Origin: Collimonas fungivorans
GTDB lineage: Bacteria; Pseudomonadota; Gammaproteobacteria; Burkholderiales; Burkholderiaceae_D
DNA length: 64,000 nt
Assembly (NCBI RefSeq): GCF_001584145.1
Contig: NZ_CP013232.1
Location: 5,332,001 to 5,396,000 of the forward strand
Reading direction: 5' to 3'
The position numbers and the translations under genes are program-made. Numbering within the stretch: position 1 is the first letter of the stretch; every line of letters starts with the position of its first letter. Of this stretch, positions 35,947 to 47,451 are shown piece after piece. The notes under the pieces are model-generated. The model saw only the letters and a list, made by a program, of their open reading frames with translations, had not been told where the DNA came from and ran no database searches.

Positions 35947-37269
35947 ATGAACCGACCCTTGCTGCTCAAACTGCTGGCGATTATTGTTCTGACCCTGTTG
36001 ATCCTGATACCGCTAGGCCTGATCCGCGACACCGTACAAGACCGGCAGCAGCACCGGCAAGAAGCCATTGCCTCGATTGCCGCCAGCTATGCAGGCGGAC
36101 AGACCATCACCGGTCCGGTGCTGGTGGTGCCGTATAAAATCAAGATCGACGAAGTCGCGCAGGACGCCGAAGGCAAGAAAACCTATCGCAGCCGCAATGA
36201 AAACCGGCAATACCTGTTTTTCCCGAAAGACCTGCAAATGCAGGGCAAGCTGCTGCCGGGCGAACGCTACCGCGGCTTGCACAAAGTGCATGTGTATGAA
36301 TTGCAGAGCAGCTTCAACGGCCGCATCGACTACCAGCTGCCGCCGGCCGCGCAGCTGGCCGCCGACCAGATCACCTTGTCGCATCCTTACCTGGCGATCG
36401 GCATCAGCGATGTGCGCGGCTTGCTCGGCTCGCCTTCGCTGAAACTGGGCAACCAGGCGGTGGCGCTGGAGCAAGGCGCAGGCAGCCTGGGCAAAGGCAT
36501 GCATGCGGCCTTGCCGCAGCCGGGCCTGGCCGAAAACGGCAGCCTGGACGTGTCGCTGGCCATGACCGTGGCCGGAACCGAGAGCCTGGCGATCACGCCG
36601 GTCGGCGACAACAACCGGTTTGAATTGTCTTCCAGCTGGCCGCATCCGCAGTTCGGCGGCAGTTTCCTGCCGCGTACCCGAGATGTCACCGAACAGGGCT
36701 TCCGTGCGCTGTGGGAGGTATCGTCGCTGGCTTCGAATGCACAACGCCAACTGCGCAGCGGCGACGACAAGGGCGGCGTTGAAAGCCTGAACATACAGCT
36801 GGCCGAACCGGTCAACATCTACTCGCAGGCAGACCGCGCCACCAAATACGGCTTGCTGTTCGTGCTGCTGACGTTCGTTGGTTTCTTCATTTTTGAAATG
36901 ATCAAGCAGCTGCCGATCCACCCCATCCAGTACCTGCTGGTCGGATTAGGACTGGCAATCTTTTTCCTGATGCTGGTCAGCCTTTCTGAACACATCGCTT
37001 TCTGGATGGCCTACCTCGCCGCCAGCGTCGCCTGTATCGGCTTATTGAGCTTTTACCTGAGCCAGGTGCTGCGCAGCGCCGCTCGCGGCCTGGGTTTCGG
37101 CGCCATGCTGACGCTGCTCTACGGAACCCTGTACGGCTTGCTGATTTCGGAAGACAACGCCCTGATGCTGGGCAGCCTGATGCTGTTCGTGATCCTGGCG
37201 GTGATCATGATCGTCACCCGCAAGATCGACTGGTACCAGACCAATGCCCAGATCGCCAAGCCTGGCTGA
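35947..37269 (+). CDS. creD: Inner-membrane protein CreD
   Basis: A 440-residue protein. An N-terminal membrane helix (about 7-26) is followed by a long soluble periplasmic domain with the family pattern TITGPVLVVPYKI and PQFGGSFLPRTRDV. A cluster of five or six membrane helices occupies about 300-430. ATG 35947 is preceded by GAGAGA. CreD is the most strongly CreB-dependent protein in other bacteria and contributes to envelope and beta-lactam responses. The preceding cre-tag supports the assignment. Confidence 0.93.
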   Translation: MNRPLLLKLLAIIVLTLLILIPLGLIRDTVQDRQQHRQEAIASIAASYAGGQTITGPVLVVPYKIKIDEVAQDAEGKKTYRSRNENRQYLFFPKDLQMQGKLLPGERYRGLHKVHVYELQSSFNGRIDYQLPPAAQLAADQITLSHPYLAIGISDVRGLLGSPSLKLGNQAVALEQGAGSLGKGMHAALPQPGLAENGSLDVSLAMTVAGTESLAITPVGDNNRFELSSSWPHPQFGGSFLPRTRDVTEQGFRALWEVSSLASNAQRQLRSGDDKGGVESLNIQLAEPVNIYSQADRATKYGLLFVLLTFVGFFIFEMIKQLPIHPIQYLLVGLGLAIFFLMLVSLSEHIAFWMAYLAASVACIGLLSFYLSQVLRSAARGLGFGAMLTLLYGTLYGLLISEDNALMLGSLMLFVILAVIMIVTRKIDWYQTNAQIAKPG

Positions 37270-37314
37270 TTTGCCCGCACATCACCTATCTTCTAACGAC
37301 ACGAGACTACCGAC

Positions 37315-37644
37315 ATGGACGATCCAAACGCCTGGACTGCCAGCGAGCTGGCAACCATTATTTCCTTTTCCAGCCTGCTGCTATATTGCCTGCTTTGCTC
37401 TAGCTGGCTTGCCTTCAGGAGCCGCAGCTACCCTTGGTTCTGGCGCGCCTGCGCAACATCGATCTGGTGCGGCATCGGCTTGCTGATCCTGGCAGTCAGG
37501 GTTGACAGCGGCGTGGTAATGCCGCTGGCGTTTGCGGCAGGCACCTGGCTATTGCTGGCAGGGATGGCCGCCGCCAGCACCAGAAGCGCGGCGGCATTGT
37601 GCATGTATTTGCTGAAGCGCGGCGGCGCGCAATATTCCGGCTAG
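37315..37644 (+). CDS. Small hydrophobic membrane protein
   Basis: A 109-residue protein with three predicted membrane segments (about 12-34, 43-60 and 66-86). I cannot assign a family. It lies 45 bases downstream of creD and may be part of the same transcript, but there is no strong ribosome-binding site. Its last bases overlap the tail of the convergent YbaK-like gene. Confidence 0.6.
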   Translation: MDDPNAWTASELATIISFSSLLLYCLLCSSWLAFRSRSYPWFWRACATSIWCGIGLLILAVRVDSGVVMPLAFAAGTWLLLAGMAAASTRSAAALCMYLLKRGGAQYSG

Positions 37645-38123
37645 GTCCGCAACGCCACATCCGCCACCGGCGCCGCAGTCATCGTCACCAGTTGCTGCGG
37701 CGTCAGGTTGAACACTGCGTGCGGATGCCCCGCCGCCGCCCAGACGCTATTGAGCTCCAACAGATCCCGGTCGATCAGCATCACCGTCTTGCCGACATGG
37801 CCGATAGGACAAACGCCGCCGATGGCGTAGCCGATGCGCTCCTTGACGAAGCGCGCATCTGCCTTGCCAAGCGGGCCGACCAGCGCCGCCACTTTGGCCT
37901 CATCGACGCGATTGCTGCCGCTGGCAACTACCATCACGGCGGCATCATCGAGCAAACGCCGGAACACAATCGACTTGGCGATCTCGGCGACGCTGCAGCC
38001 CAGTCCCGCGGCTGCTTCGGCTGAAGTCTTGCCGGTTTCAGTCAGCATAACGACCTGCTTGTCATGTCCCATTGCCGCCAGCAGGTCGGCCACGCGCTGG
38101 GCGCTGTCAGGAAGTGCATTCAT
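37641..38123 (-). CDS. YbaK/EbsC-family aminoacyl-tRNA deacylase
   Basis: A 160-residue single-domain protein with the family pattern: AEIAKSIVFRRLL with the conserved lysine (about 48-52), VASGSNRVDE, and AIGGVCPIGHV. Enzymes of this fold clear mischarged tRNAs such as Cys- or Ala-tRNA(Pro). Start at ATG 38123. Its specificity cannot be told from sequence alone. Confidence 0.88.
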   Translation of the reverse strand: MNALPDSAQRVADLLAAMGHDKQVVMLTETGKTSAEAAAGLGCSVAEIAKSIVFRRLLDDAAVMVVASGSNRVDEAKVAALVGPLGKADARFVKERIGYAIGGVCPIGHVGKTVMLIDRDLLELNSVWAAAGHPHAVFNLTPQQLVTMTAAPVADVALRT

Positions 38124-38178
38124 TCGAATTTCATTTCATTGGCAATTTTCGGGTTCAAATACGACACCTGAAAGCAGC

Positions 38179-38970
38179 TTATTTGGCAGCGTCAAAATAT
38201 TGAGCATGGAGTTTATCGTAGGTCCCGTCAGCCTTGATAGCTGCCAAACCATGGTTGATTTTTCCCAGCAACGCCGTGTCGCCCTTCTTCACCGCAATGC
38301 CGAAAAACTCTTTCGGGAAATTATCGTCCGTCACCATCCGGATGCCCTTGACCTGGTTGTTGGCCAGATAATGCACCACCGCACCCTTGTCGGCGATGAC
38401 AGCGCTGACGCCGCCGGTTTCCAGTTCTTTCAAGGCCAGCGGGCTGGATTCGAAGCGCTTGATGCTGGCATTGTTGTCGCCTGCCAGTTTCTGCATTATT
38501 TCATCGCCGGTCGAACCTTGCAGGACGCCGACCGTCAGCGGCTTGAGATCGGGAATCTTCTGGATTTTCGAATCGAGCGGCACGACGATGACCTGCCCCG
38601 CTTCAAAATACGGATCCGAAAAATCGACAGTCAGCTTGCGCTTCTCGGTAATCGTCAGGCCGGACATGATGATGTCGCGGTCGCCATTCGCCAGCGCGCT
38701 GAAAATGCCGTCGAACGGGGTATTGACGAATTTGACCTGCATGCCTTCTTTGGCCGCCAGCGCCTTCATGATGTCGATGTCGAAACCCACCAGTTCCTTG
38801 TTCTCGTTTTCGGATTCAAAAGGCGCGTAAGTGGCGCCGGTGCCGACCACATATTCCTTCACCGTCGCGCCGGCCGCCGGCTTGTCTTCATGCTTGCCGC
38901 ATGCGCTTAATCCGCTCAGCGCCAATACGGTGAGCATGAGCGAGGCTGTCTTGATTACGGTGCGTTTCAT
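38179..38970 (-). CDS. Amino-acid ABC transporter substrate-binding lipoprotein (orphan)
   Basis: A 263-residue extracellular solute-binding protein family 3. A lipobox LSAC ends the signal sequence (about 21-24). YAPFESENENKELVGFDIDIMKAL and GLTITEKRKLTVDFSDPYF are typical of glutamine/polar amino acid receptors. No permease or ATPase gene is adjacent, so it works with a transporter encoded elsewhere. Start at ATG 38970. Confidence 0.9.
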   Translation of the reverse strand: MKRTVIKTASLMLTVLALSGLSACGKHEDKPAAGATVKEYVVGTGATYAPFESENENKELVGFDIDIMKALAAKEGMQVKFVNTPFDGIFSALANGDRDIIMSGLTITEKRKLTVDFSDPYFEAGQVIVVPLDSKIQKIPDLKPLTVGVLQGSTGDEIMQKLAGDNNASIKRFESSPLALKELETGGVSAVIADKGAVVHYLANNQVKGIRMVTDDNFPKEFFGIAVKKGDTALLGKINHGLAAIKADGTYDKLHAQYFDAAK

Positions 38971-39008
38971 ATGACTTCCATTTCCTGTCGATGAGCTAAC
39001 GATATTTC

Positions 39009-39917
39009 TTAAGCGATGCGTTTTGCCGCGATGGCATTGCCGGCCCGGCTGACTGCCTTGCGGCCCAGGTGCGCCGAAATGAACTGGCCGGCGTCGACTA
39101 CCGCATCGAGATCGATGCCGGTTTCGATGCCGAGTCCCTGCATCAGGTACAACACGTCTTCGGACGACACATTGCCGGTCGCGCCCTTGGCATACGGGCA
39201 GCCGCCCAGGCCGGCGACCGACGAGTGGTAGATCGAAATGCCGACTTCCAGGCTGGCGTAGATATTCGCCAGCGCCTGGCCGTAAGTGTCGTGGAAATGA
39301 CCGGACAGGCGTTCGATCGGGAATTCCTGCACCAGCCTTTGCATCACGGCGTGGACCTTGTTCGGGGTGGCGACGCCGATGGTGTCGGCGATATCGATTT
39401 CGTCGCAGCCGAGGTCGCGCAGGCGGTGCAGCACGTCGACCACCGAATCGATGCCGACTTCGCCCTGGTACGGACAGCCGAAGGCGCAACTGATGCTGCC
39501 GCGCAGGCGCTTGCCTTCCTGCTTGGCGACTTGCGCGACTTCGCGGAAACGTTCTATCGATTCGGCGATCGAGCAGTTGATGTTCTTTTGCGAGAACGCT
39601 TCCGACGCCGCGCCGAAGATCACCATCTCGTCGGCGCCGGCTGCGAGCGCGGCTTCCAGGCCCTTCATGTTCGGCACCAGGGCCGAATAGATGACGCCCG
39701 GCTTGCGCTGGATGGCGGCCATCACTTCGCTCGAAGTCGCCATCTGCGGCACCCATTTCGGCGAGACGAAGGAAGCGGCCTCGATATTGACGAAGCCGGC
39801 TTTGGTGAGCTGGTCGACCAGCGCAATCTTGACGCCGGCCGGGATGGTTTCCTTTTCGTTTTGCAGGCCGTCGCGCGGGCCGACTTCAACGATTTTTACC
39901 TTGCTGGGGAATGTCAT
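39009..39917 (-). CDS. mvaB: Hydroxymethylglutaryl-CoA lyase
   Basis: A 302-residue TIM-barrel aldolase-type lyase. Signatures: VEVGPRDGLQNEKETIP, SFVSPKWVPQM, FGCPYQGEVG and DTIGVATP, with HFHDTYGQALAN carrying metal-binding histidines. VAGLGGCPYAKGATGNVSSEDV contains the catalytic Cys. It splits HMG-CoA to acetyl-CoA and acetoacetate in the last step of leucine breakdown. ATG 39917 follows AAAGGTGATGAC; the start is 11 bases after ghrA. It is separated from the other liu genes by ghrA and a palindromic repeat. Confidence 0.95.
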   Translation of the reverse strand: MTFPSKVKIVEVGPRDGLQNEKETIPAGVKIALVDQLTKAGFVNIEAASFVSPKWVPQMATSSEVMAAIQRKPGVIYSALVPNMKGLEAALAAGADEMVIFGAASEAFSQKNINCSIAESIERFREVAQVAKQEGKRLRGSISCAFGCPYQGEVGIDSVVDVLHRLRDLGCDEIDIADTIGVATPNKVHAVMQRLVQEFPIERLSGHFHDTYGQALANIYASLEVGISIYHSSVAGLGGCPYAKGATGNVSSEDVLYLMQGLGIETGIDLDAVVDAGQFISAHLGRKAVSRAGNAIAAKRIA

Positions 39918-39928
39918 GTCATCACCTT

Positions 39929-40870
39929 TCAATAACCTTTGCTGCGGTCGACTACGCCGTTCACGCTTTTGCCCTGTTCCAGCGCATGGATCTTGTCGCG
40001 GATCTGCAGGATGGTGTCCTGGTGCAGCGACAATGCCGAGATATGCGGCGTGACGCTGATGCGCGGTTCTTGCCAGAACGGATGGTCGGGCGCCAGCGGT
40101 TCATGTTCGAACACGTCCAGCGTCGCCCCCGCGATCTGCCCTTCCCGCACCAGCGCCAGCAAGTCGTCTTCGACCACGTGGCCGCCGCGGGCGACATTGA
40201 CCAGGTATGCACCGTCCTCGCCCTTTTGCAGTTTCTGCAGATTCTGGCGATTGACTATGCCTCGCGTCGATTCAGTCAGGGGCAAGATGCATACCAGCAT
40301 CCGCGATGCACGCAGGAACGCGTCCAGGCCTTCGTCGCCGGCGTAGCAGGATATGCCTGGCAAATCTTTCGGGCTGCGGCTCCAGCCGTTCAGCGGGAAA
40401 TCGAAATGCGCCAGCGATTCGGCGATGCACGAACCGAGCACACCGAGGCCGAGGATGCCGATACTGAAATCGCGCTTGTCGGGAGCCGGCAGCTGCTTCC
40501 ATTCGCCGCGTGCGGCTTGCTCGCGGTATTTGTCGAAGCGGCGGAAATAGCCCAGGACTGCGTGCGTCACGTATTCCGCCATCTGGATCGCCATGCCGCC
40601 GTCGTCGATGCGGATCAGCGGGACATTGGCAGGGATGGCGTCGCCCAGCTGCAGGATGGCATCCACGCCTGCACCGAGGTTGAAGATGGCTTTCAGGTCG
40701 TTGCGGCCGCGCAGCATGGCTGCGGGCGGGCGCCATACCAGGGCGTAGTCGGCGGGGGCATTGTCGCCTTCTTGCCAGAAGCGGATGTCGGCTTTGGGCA
40801 GGGCTGTGCTGAAGTCAGCCATCCAGCTTTCCAGGCCGCTGCCGGGGGGGACGTAGAACAGGAGTTTCAC
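39929..40870 (-). CDS. ghrA: Glyoxylate/hydroxypyruvate reductase A-like dehydrogenase, GTG start
   Basis: A 313-residue D-isomer-specific 2-hydroxyacid dehydrogenase of the GhrA subgroup. NAD(P)-binding GILGLGVLGSCIAESL is at about 138-153; catalytic residues are in YLVNVARGGHVVEDDLL (Arg), LDVFEHEPL (Glu) and VTPHISALS (His). It reduces glyoxylate or hydroxypyruvate. The start codon is GTG 40870 with GAGGAATAA before it. It precedes mvaB by 11 bases and probably shares a transcript. Confidence 0.9.
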   Translation of the reverse strand: MKLLFYVPPGSGLESWMADFSTALPKADIRFWQEGDNAPADYALVWRPPAAMLRGRNDLKAIFNLGAGVDAILQLGDAIPANVPLIRIDDGGMAIQMAEYVTHAVLGYFRRFDKYREQAARGEWKQLPAPDKRDFSIGILGLGVLGSCIAESLAHFDFPLNGWSRSPKDLPGISCYAGDEGLDAFLRASRMLVCILPLTESTRGIVNRQNLQKLQKGEDGAYLVNVARGGHVVEDDLLALVREGQIAGATLDVFEHEPLAPDHPFWQEPRISVTPHISALSLHQDTILQIRDKIHALEQGKSVNGVVDRSKGY

Positions 40871-40940
40871 TATTTATTCCTCAAACTATCTTGATGCTTG
40901 CGTAAAACGAGTGCGACGGTTTGTACTCCGTGGCCCGTCA

Positions 40941-40999
40941 ATTAGGGTCAGAGTAATTTACGACGATGAAACTGTCGTAAAAAAACTCTGACCCTAATT
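40941..40999. repeat. Palindromic intergenic element (AATTAGGGTCAGAGT arms)
   Basis: A 59-base element. Outer arms AATTAGGGTCAGAGT and ACTCTGACCCTAATT are perfect 15-base inverted repeats, and an inner stem TTTACGAC/GTCGTAAA lies inside. It ends 6 bases after the stop of liuD, so it also acts as a 3' end hairpin. The TTAGGGTCAGAGT sequence is, to my recollection, a widespread repeat in proteobacterial genomes, often linked to REP-type transposases. Confidence 0.75.
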
Positions 41000-41005
41000 A
41001 ACTAG

Positions 41006-43024
<2,019 letters not shown>

Positions 43025-43046
43025 GCGGTCTCCCCCTTTGTTGGTT

Positions 43047-44093
43047 TTATTGTGGCTGGGTGTTGCTGTCGGCGGTGACTTCGCAACGCGCATCGAATGC
43101 CGATGAACGCGAGTGCATGCCGAGTTTTTCCAGCAAGGCGCGGTCTTCTTCCACTTCCGGATTGCCGGTGGTAAGCAGCTTGTCGCCATAGAAAATCGAA
43201 TTGGCGCCGGCCAGGAAACACAGCGACTGGATCGCCTCGCCCATCTGCCGGCGGCCGGCGGACAAACGCACCCGCGCTTTCGGCATGGTGATGCGGGCCA
43301 CCGCCACGGTACGCACGAATTCGAACAGGTCGATCGGGTCGATGCCGTGCAGCGGCGTGCCTTCGACCTGCACCAGGTTATTCACCGGCACCGATTCAGG
43401 ATACGGCTCCAGGTTCGCCAGCTGCGCCACCAGGCCGGCGCGCTGCAGGCGCGATTCGCCCATGCCGACGATGCCGCCGCAGCAGACCTTGATGCCGGCG
43501 CCGCGCACGCTGTCGAGCGTATCGAGGCGGTTCTGGTAATCGCGGGTAGTGATGATGTCGCCGTAGATTTCCGGCGCAGTATCGAGGTTGTGGTTGTAGT
43601 AGTCGAGGCCGGCGCCTTTCAGGCGTTCAGCCTGGCCTTCGCCCAGCATGCCCAGCGTTGCGCAGGTTTCCAGGCCGAGCGCCTTGACTTCGCGCACCAT
43701 TTCTTCGACCTTTTCCAGGTCGCGGTCCTTCGGTTCGCGCCATGCGGCGCCCATGCAGAAACGGGTGGCGCCGTGCGCCTTGGCTTGGCGCGCCGCTTCC
43801 AGCACGGTGTCCAGCGGCAGGATCTTTTGTGCGGCGACGCCGGTGTCGTAACGCGCTGCCTGCGGGCAGTAGCCGCAATCTTCCGGGCAGCCGCCGGTCT
43901 TGATCGACAGCAGGGTCGCCAGTTCGACTTCGTTAGGATCGAAGTTTTCGCGGTGGACTTGCTGCGCCTTGAACATCAGTTCGTTGAACGGCAGGTTGAA
44001 CAGGTCGAGCACGGTTTGCACCGGCCATTTGGCGTCGGCTGGCAGCACCATAGGTTTGGCGGCTGGCTGGAATGTAATTGGTTGCGATGACAT
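43047..44093 (-). CDS. bioB: Biotin synthase
   Basis: A 348-residue radical SAM enzyme. The cluster motif is [12 protein letters not shown] (Cys69, Cys73, Cys76). Other BioB features are [27 protein letters not shown] and [17 protein letters not shown], with cysteines and an Arg for the [2Fe-2S] cluster. It inserts sulfur into dethiobiotin. Start at ATG 44093 with AGGAAG upstream; 32 bases after bioD. Confidence 0.96.
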   Translation of the reverse strand: MSSQPITFQPAAKPMVLPADAKWPVQTVLDLFNLPFNELMFKAQQVHRENFDPNEVELATLLSIKTGGCPEDCGYCPQAARYDTGVAAQKILPLDTVLEAARQAKAHGATRFCMGAAWREPKDRDLEKVEEMVREVKALGLETCATLGMLGEGQAERLKGAGLDYYNHNLDTAPEIYGDIITTRDYQNRLDTLDSVRGAGIKVCCGGIVGMGESRLQRAGLVAQLANLEPYPESVPVNNLVQVEGTPLHGIDPIDLFEFVRTVAVARITMPKARVRLSAGRRQMGEAIQSLCFLAGANSIFYGDKLLTTGNPEVEEDRALLEKLGMHSRSSAFDARCEVTADSNTQPQ

Positions 44094-44125
44094 GATCTGA
44101 CTTCCTTTGTGTTGAGGGAATACGG

Positions 44126-44872
44126 TTAAATAAGGTTGGCTGCGGATGGCCTCGGCCAATCCGGCAAACGTGAAAAATCCAGATGGCTGGCCGCAGCTTC
44201 GACCAGCGCCCTGGCGGGCAGCTCGTCCATGCGCGGCACATGACCTAGAAATGGGGCATCGATGCGGCTTTTGAGTGCCGCGATATTGGCGTCGGCGTTA
44301 AGCATGGCGGCGTCGACCGTATTGGCGACCCAGCCGGCCAGGCGCAAGCCGCGTGCGGCAATCGCTTCTGCCGTCAACAACGCGTGGCTGATGCAGCCCA
44401 GCCGCAAACCCACCACCAGCACCACCGGCAAGCCGAGCTGCTGCGCCAGGTCGGCGGTATCGTGGGTATCGTTGAGCGGCACGCGGAAGCCGCCGACGCC
44501 TTCGACTACCACGGCATCGGCCAGCGCTGCGATCTGCTGATAACAGGAAAGGATATGCGCCAGTTCTATCGTCCGCTGTTCCTGCTCTGCGGCGATATGC
44601 GGCGCGGTAGCCTGGCGCAACAGGAACGGCGTGGTCAGTTCCTGCGGCAACGGCACGCTGGCTTCCGCTGCCAAGACATCGGCATCGTCGTTGTGCCAGG
44701 CGCCGTCGCGCAGTTCTGCGCCGGCGGCAACCGGTTTCATGCCGGCGCTGCGCACGCCCGTTTTTGTCAGCCCGTGCAGCAGAGCGCCAGCGATCAGCGT
44801 CTTGCCGATTTCGGTGTCGGTGCCGGCGATGAACCAGGCAGCCTTTGGTGTATTGGCGATTACCTTACTCAT
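44126..44872 (-). CDS. bioD: Dethiobiotin synthetase
   Basis: A 248-residue P-loop enzyme. [12 protein letters not shown] (about 14-25) is the nucleotide-binding loop; GMKPVAAG and [13 protein letters not shown] are family landmarks. It carboxylates 7,8-diaminopelargonate to dethiobiotin using ATP. ATG 44872 overlaps the bioA stop by 8 bases (ATGAGTAA). Confidence 0.95.
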   Translation of the reverse strand: MSKVIANTPKAAWFIAGTDTEIGKTLIAGALLHGLTKTGVRSAGMKPVAAGAELRDGAWHNDDADVLAAEASVPLPQELTTPFLLRQATAPHIAAEQEQRTIELAHILSCYQQIAALADAVVVEGVGGFRVPLNDTHDTADLAQQLGLPVVLVVGLRLGCISHALLTAEAIAARGLRLAGWVANTVDAAMLNADANIAALKSRIDAPFLGHVPRMDELPARALVEAAASHLDFSRLPDWPRPSAANLI

Positions 44873-46250
44873 GGCCGATCACGCTTTCGAAAACGGCGGC
44901 GGTGCGGGCTGCCAGCAAATCGATTTCCTGGTCGTCCAGGATATACGGCGGCATCAGATACACCGTCTTGCCTATCGGCCGCAGCAGCAGTTCATGCTCT
45001 ATCGCGCTGGTGAAAAAACGGCGCGAGAAAGTCGCGGCCAGGGCCTTGTTGTCGATCACCGCATCAAAAGCCCAGATCATGCCGCGCTGGCGGAAATGGC
45101 GCACTTGCGGATGCTGCGCCAAGGGCGCCAGCGCTGCCGTGATGCGTTGGGCGCGCTCGCGGTTGGCGTTGATGACGTCGTCTTCCTCGAAAATCGCCAG
45201 CGTCGCCAGCGCAGCGCGACAGGCCAGCGGATTGCCGGTGTAGGAATGCGAATGAAGGAAACCGCGCGCCAGGTCGTTGTCGTAGAAGGCGCGGTAGATT
45301 TCGTCGCGCGTCATCACCAGCGACAACGGCAGGTAACCGCCGCTGATGCCTTTCGACAGGCATAGGAAATCCGGCCAGACTGCCTGCTCTCCGGGGGCGG
45401 CAGCCTGTTCGGACGCAAAAAAGGTGCCGGTACGACCGCAGCCGACGGCAATTTCGTCAAAGATCAGATGGACTTTGTAACGGTCGCACAATGCGCGCAG
45501 CTCACGCAGGTAAACCGGATCGTGCATCGCCATGCCGGTGGCGCATTGCACCAGCGGCTCGATGATGATGGCGGCGATATGGCTGGAGCGCTGCTGCAGC
45601 AGTTTTTCCAGCGTGGCGGCGGCGCGCAAGGCGACGTCGGCGGCGCTCTCGCCGTCACGCGCACCGCGTGCATCGGGTGAAGCCACCACATGCGCCTGCC
45701 GCAGCAAGGGGCCATAGGCGTCGCGGAACAAGGGCACGTCGGTAACCGCCAGCGCGCCTATGGTTTCGCCGTGATAACTGCCTTTCAGGCAAACGAATTC
45801 CTGCTTGTCGGTATAACCGGCGTTGCGCCAGGCATGGAAACTCATCTTCAGGGCGATCTCTACCGCCGAAGCGCCATCCGACGCGTAGAAACAATGGCCC
45901 AGCACATTGCCGGTGCGTGCCGCCAGCTGCTCCGACAGCTGCACTACCGGTTCATGCGTGAAACCGGCCAGCATCGCATGTTCCAATTGGTCGAGCTGGT
46001 CCTTCAGTGCGGCATTGATGCGCGGGTTGGCGTGGCCGAACAGGTTGACCCACCAGGAACTGATGCCGTCCAGGTAGCGTTTGCCGTCGGTATCATACAG
46101 CCAGGCGCCGCGGCCGCGGCTGACCGCGATCAGCGGCACCGATTCGTGGTGCTGCATCTGGGTGCATGGATGCCAGACGCTGTCCAGGCTGCGCTGGACC
46201 AGGCCCGGCCGTGCTGCGGATATGGCCGCCTTATTTGTTACATTACTCAA
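44865..46250 (-). CDS. bioA: Adenosylmethionine-8-amino-7-oxononanoate aminotransferase, TTG start
   Basis: A 461-residue class III PLP aminotransferase. Signatures: [15 protein letters not shown] (typical of BioA near 27-41), [37 protein letters not shown] and [15 protein letters not shown] with the PLP lysine. It converts KAPA to DAPA with SAM as amino donor. The start is TTG 46250, preceded by GAGGAG; it overlaps bioF by 8 bases. Confidence 0.95.
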   Translation of the reverse strand: MSNVTNKAAISAARPGLVQRSLDSVWHPCTQMQHHESVPLIAVSRGRGAWLYDTDGKRYLDGISSWWVNLFGHANPRINAALKDQLDQLEHAMLAGFTHEPVVQLSEQLAARTGNVLGHCFYASDGASAVEIALKMSFHAWRNAGYTDKQEFVCLKGSYHGETIGALAVTDVPLFRDAYGPLLRQAHVVASPDARGARDGESAADVALRAAATLEKLLQQRSSHIAAIIIEPLVQCATGMAMHDPVYLRELRALCDRYKVHLIFDEIAVGCGRTGTFFASEQAAAPGEQAVWPDFLCLSKGISGGYLPLSLVMTRDEIYRAFYDNDLARGFLHSHSYTGNPLACRAALATLAIFEEDDVINANRERAQRITAALAPLAQHPQVRHFRQRGMIWAFDAVIDNKALAATFSRRFFTSAIEHELLLRPIGKTVYLMPPYILDDQEIDLLAARTAAVFESVIGHE

Positions 46251-47451
46251 CTGTACTCCTCGCTATGCGTCGCGAATCCGCGTCTGCATGATTTTCGGCC
46301 AACGCATGCAATGCGTTGATCAACTGATCCACTTGTTCGATGCTGTGCGCCGCCGACAGCGATATGCGCAGGCGGGCCGTGCCCTTCGGCACGGTCGGCG
46401 GCCGGATCGCCGGCACCCAGATGCCCTGCTCGCGCAAGCCCGCCATCAGGTCCAGCGCCAACTGGTTATCTTCGACGATCAACGCCTGCACCGGCGTCTC
46501 GGATGGCAGCAAAGGCCATGGCAAGCTGGCCAGTCCGCTGCGCAAACGGGCAATCAATACGCGCAAATGCTGCTGGCGCCAGTCTTCCTCCTGCATCAGC
46601 CTGACCGCCGCCAGCAAGGCGCTGGCCAGCATGGGCGGGCTGGCGGTAGTAAACACATAGGTGCGCGCCCGCTGCAGCAGCCATTCGATCAGCAGCGCAT
46701 CGCCGGCGATAAAAGCGCCGGCCACGCCCGCAGCCTTGCCCAGGGTTCCCATGTACAGGATGCGCTGCGACTGCAAACCGAAATGCGCCAGGCTGCCGCG
46801 TCCTTGCGGACCCAGCACGCCAAAACCGTGGGCGTCGTCGACCAGCAGCCAGGCATCGTATTTTTCACACAGCGCCAGCAATTCCGGCAAGGGCGCGATA
46901 TCGCCGTCCATGCTGAACACCGCATCGGTGACGACCAGCTTGCGCGGGTGCTCGCTCTTGGCCAGAAGCTGCTCCAGCCTTGCCACATCGGCATGCGGAT
47001 AGACGCGGAACTGCGCGCCCGACAAACGTGCGCCGTCTATCAGGCAAGCATGGTTGAGCCGGTCCGAGAAGACGACATCTCCAGGGCCGACCAGCGCCGG
47101 GATGGCGCCCATGTTGGCCATGTAGCCGGTCGAAAAATGCAGGGCGCGCGGCATGCCGGTGAATGCCGCCAGCGCCAGTTCCAGTTCTTCGACCACGCTG
47201 GTATGGCCGCTGATCAGGGCCGACGCGCTGGCGCCGACGCCGTATTGGTCGAGCCCGGCCTGCGCCGCGGCACGCAGGGCCGGGTGGTTCGCCAAGCCGA
47301 GATAATCGTTGCTGCAAAAAGCCAGGTATTGCCGGCCCTCGGCGTCCAGCAGCGGCCCTTGCGGCCCGTCGACGATACGCCGCTTGCGCAGCAACTTCTG
47401 CTCTTGCAGCGCTGCCAGCTGATCGCGGATTTCCGTTAGCAGATCAGGCAT
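46243..47451 (-). CDS. bioF: 8-amino-7-oxononanoate synthase
   Basis: A 402-residue alpha-oxoamine synthase. Features: YLAFCSNDYLGLANHPAL, SGHTSVVEELE, LLVDDAHGFGVLG and GTLGKAAGVAGAF with the PLP lysine. It condenses pimeloyl-ACP (or -CoA) with alanine. ATG 47451 overlaps the P450 stop by 8 bases, so bioF is tightly linked to the P450. Confidence 0.95.
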   Translation of the reverse strand: MPDLLTEIRDQLAALQEQKLLRKRRIVDGPQGPLLDAEGRQYLAFCSNDYLGLANHPALRAAAQAGLDQYGVGASASALISGHTSVVEELELALAAFTGMPRALHFSTGYMANMGAIPALVGPGDVVFSDRLNHACLIDGARLSGAQFRVYPHADVARLEQLLAKSEHPRKLVVTDAVFSMDGDIAPLPELLALCEKYDAWLLVDDAHGFGVLGPQGRGSLAHFGLQSQRILYMGTLGKAAGVAGAFIAGDALLIEWLLQRARTYVFTTASPPMLASALLAAVRLMQEEDWRQQHLRVLIARLRSGLASLPWPLLPSETPVQALIVEDNQLALDLMAGLREQGIWVPAIRPPTVPKGTARLRISLSAAHSIEQVDQLINALHALAENHADADSRRIARSTVE

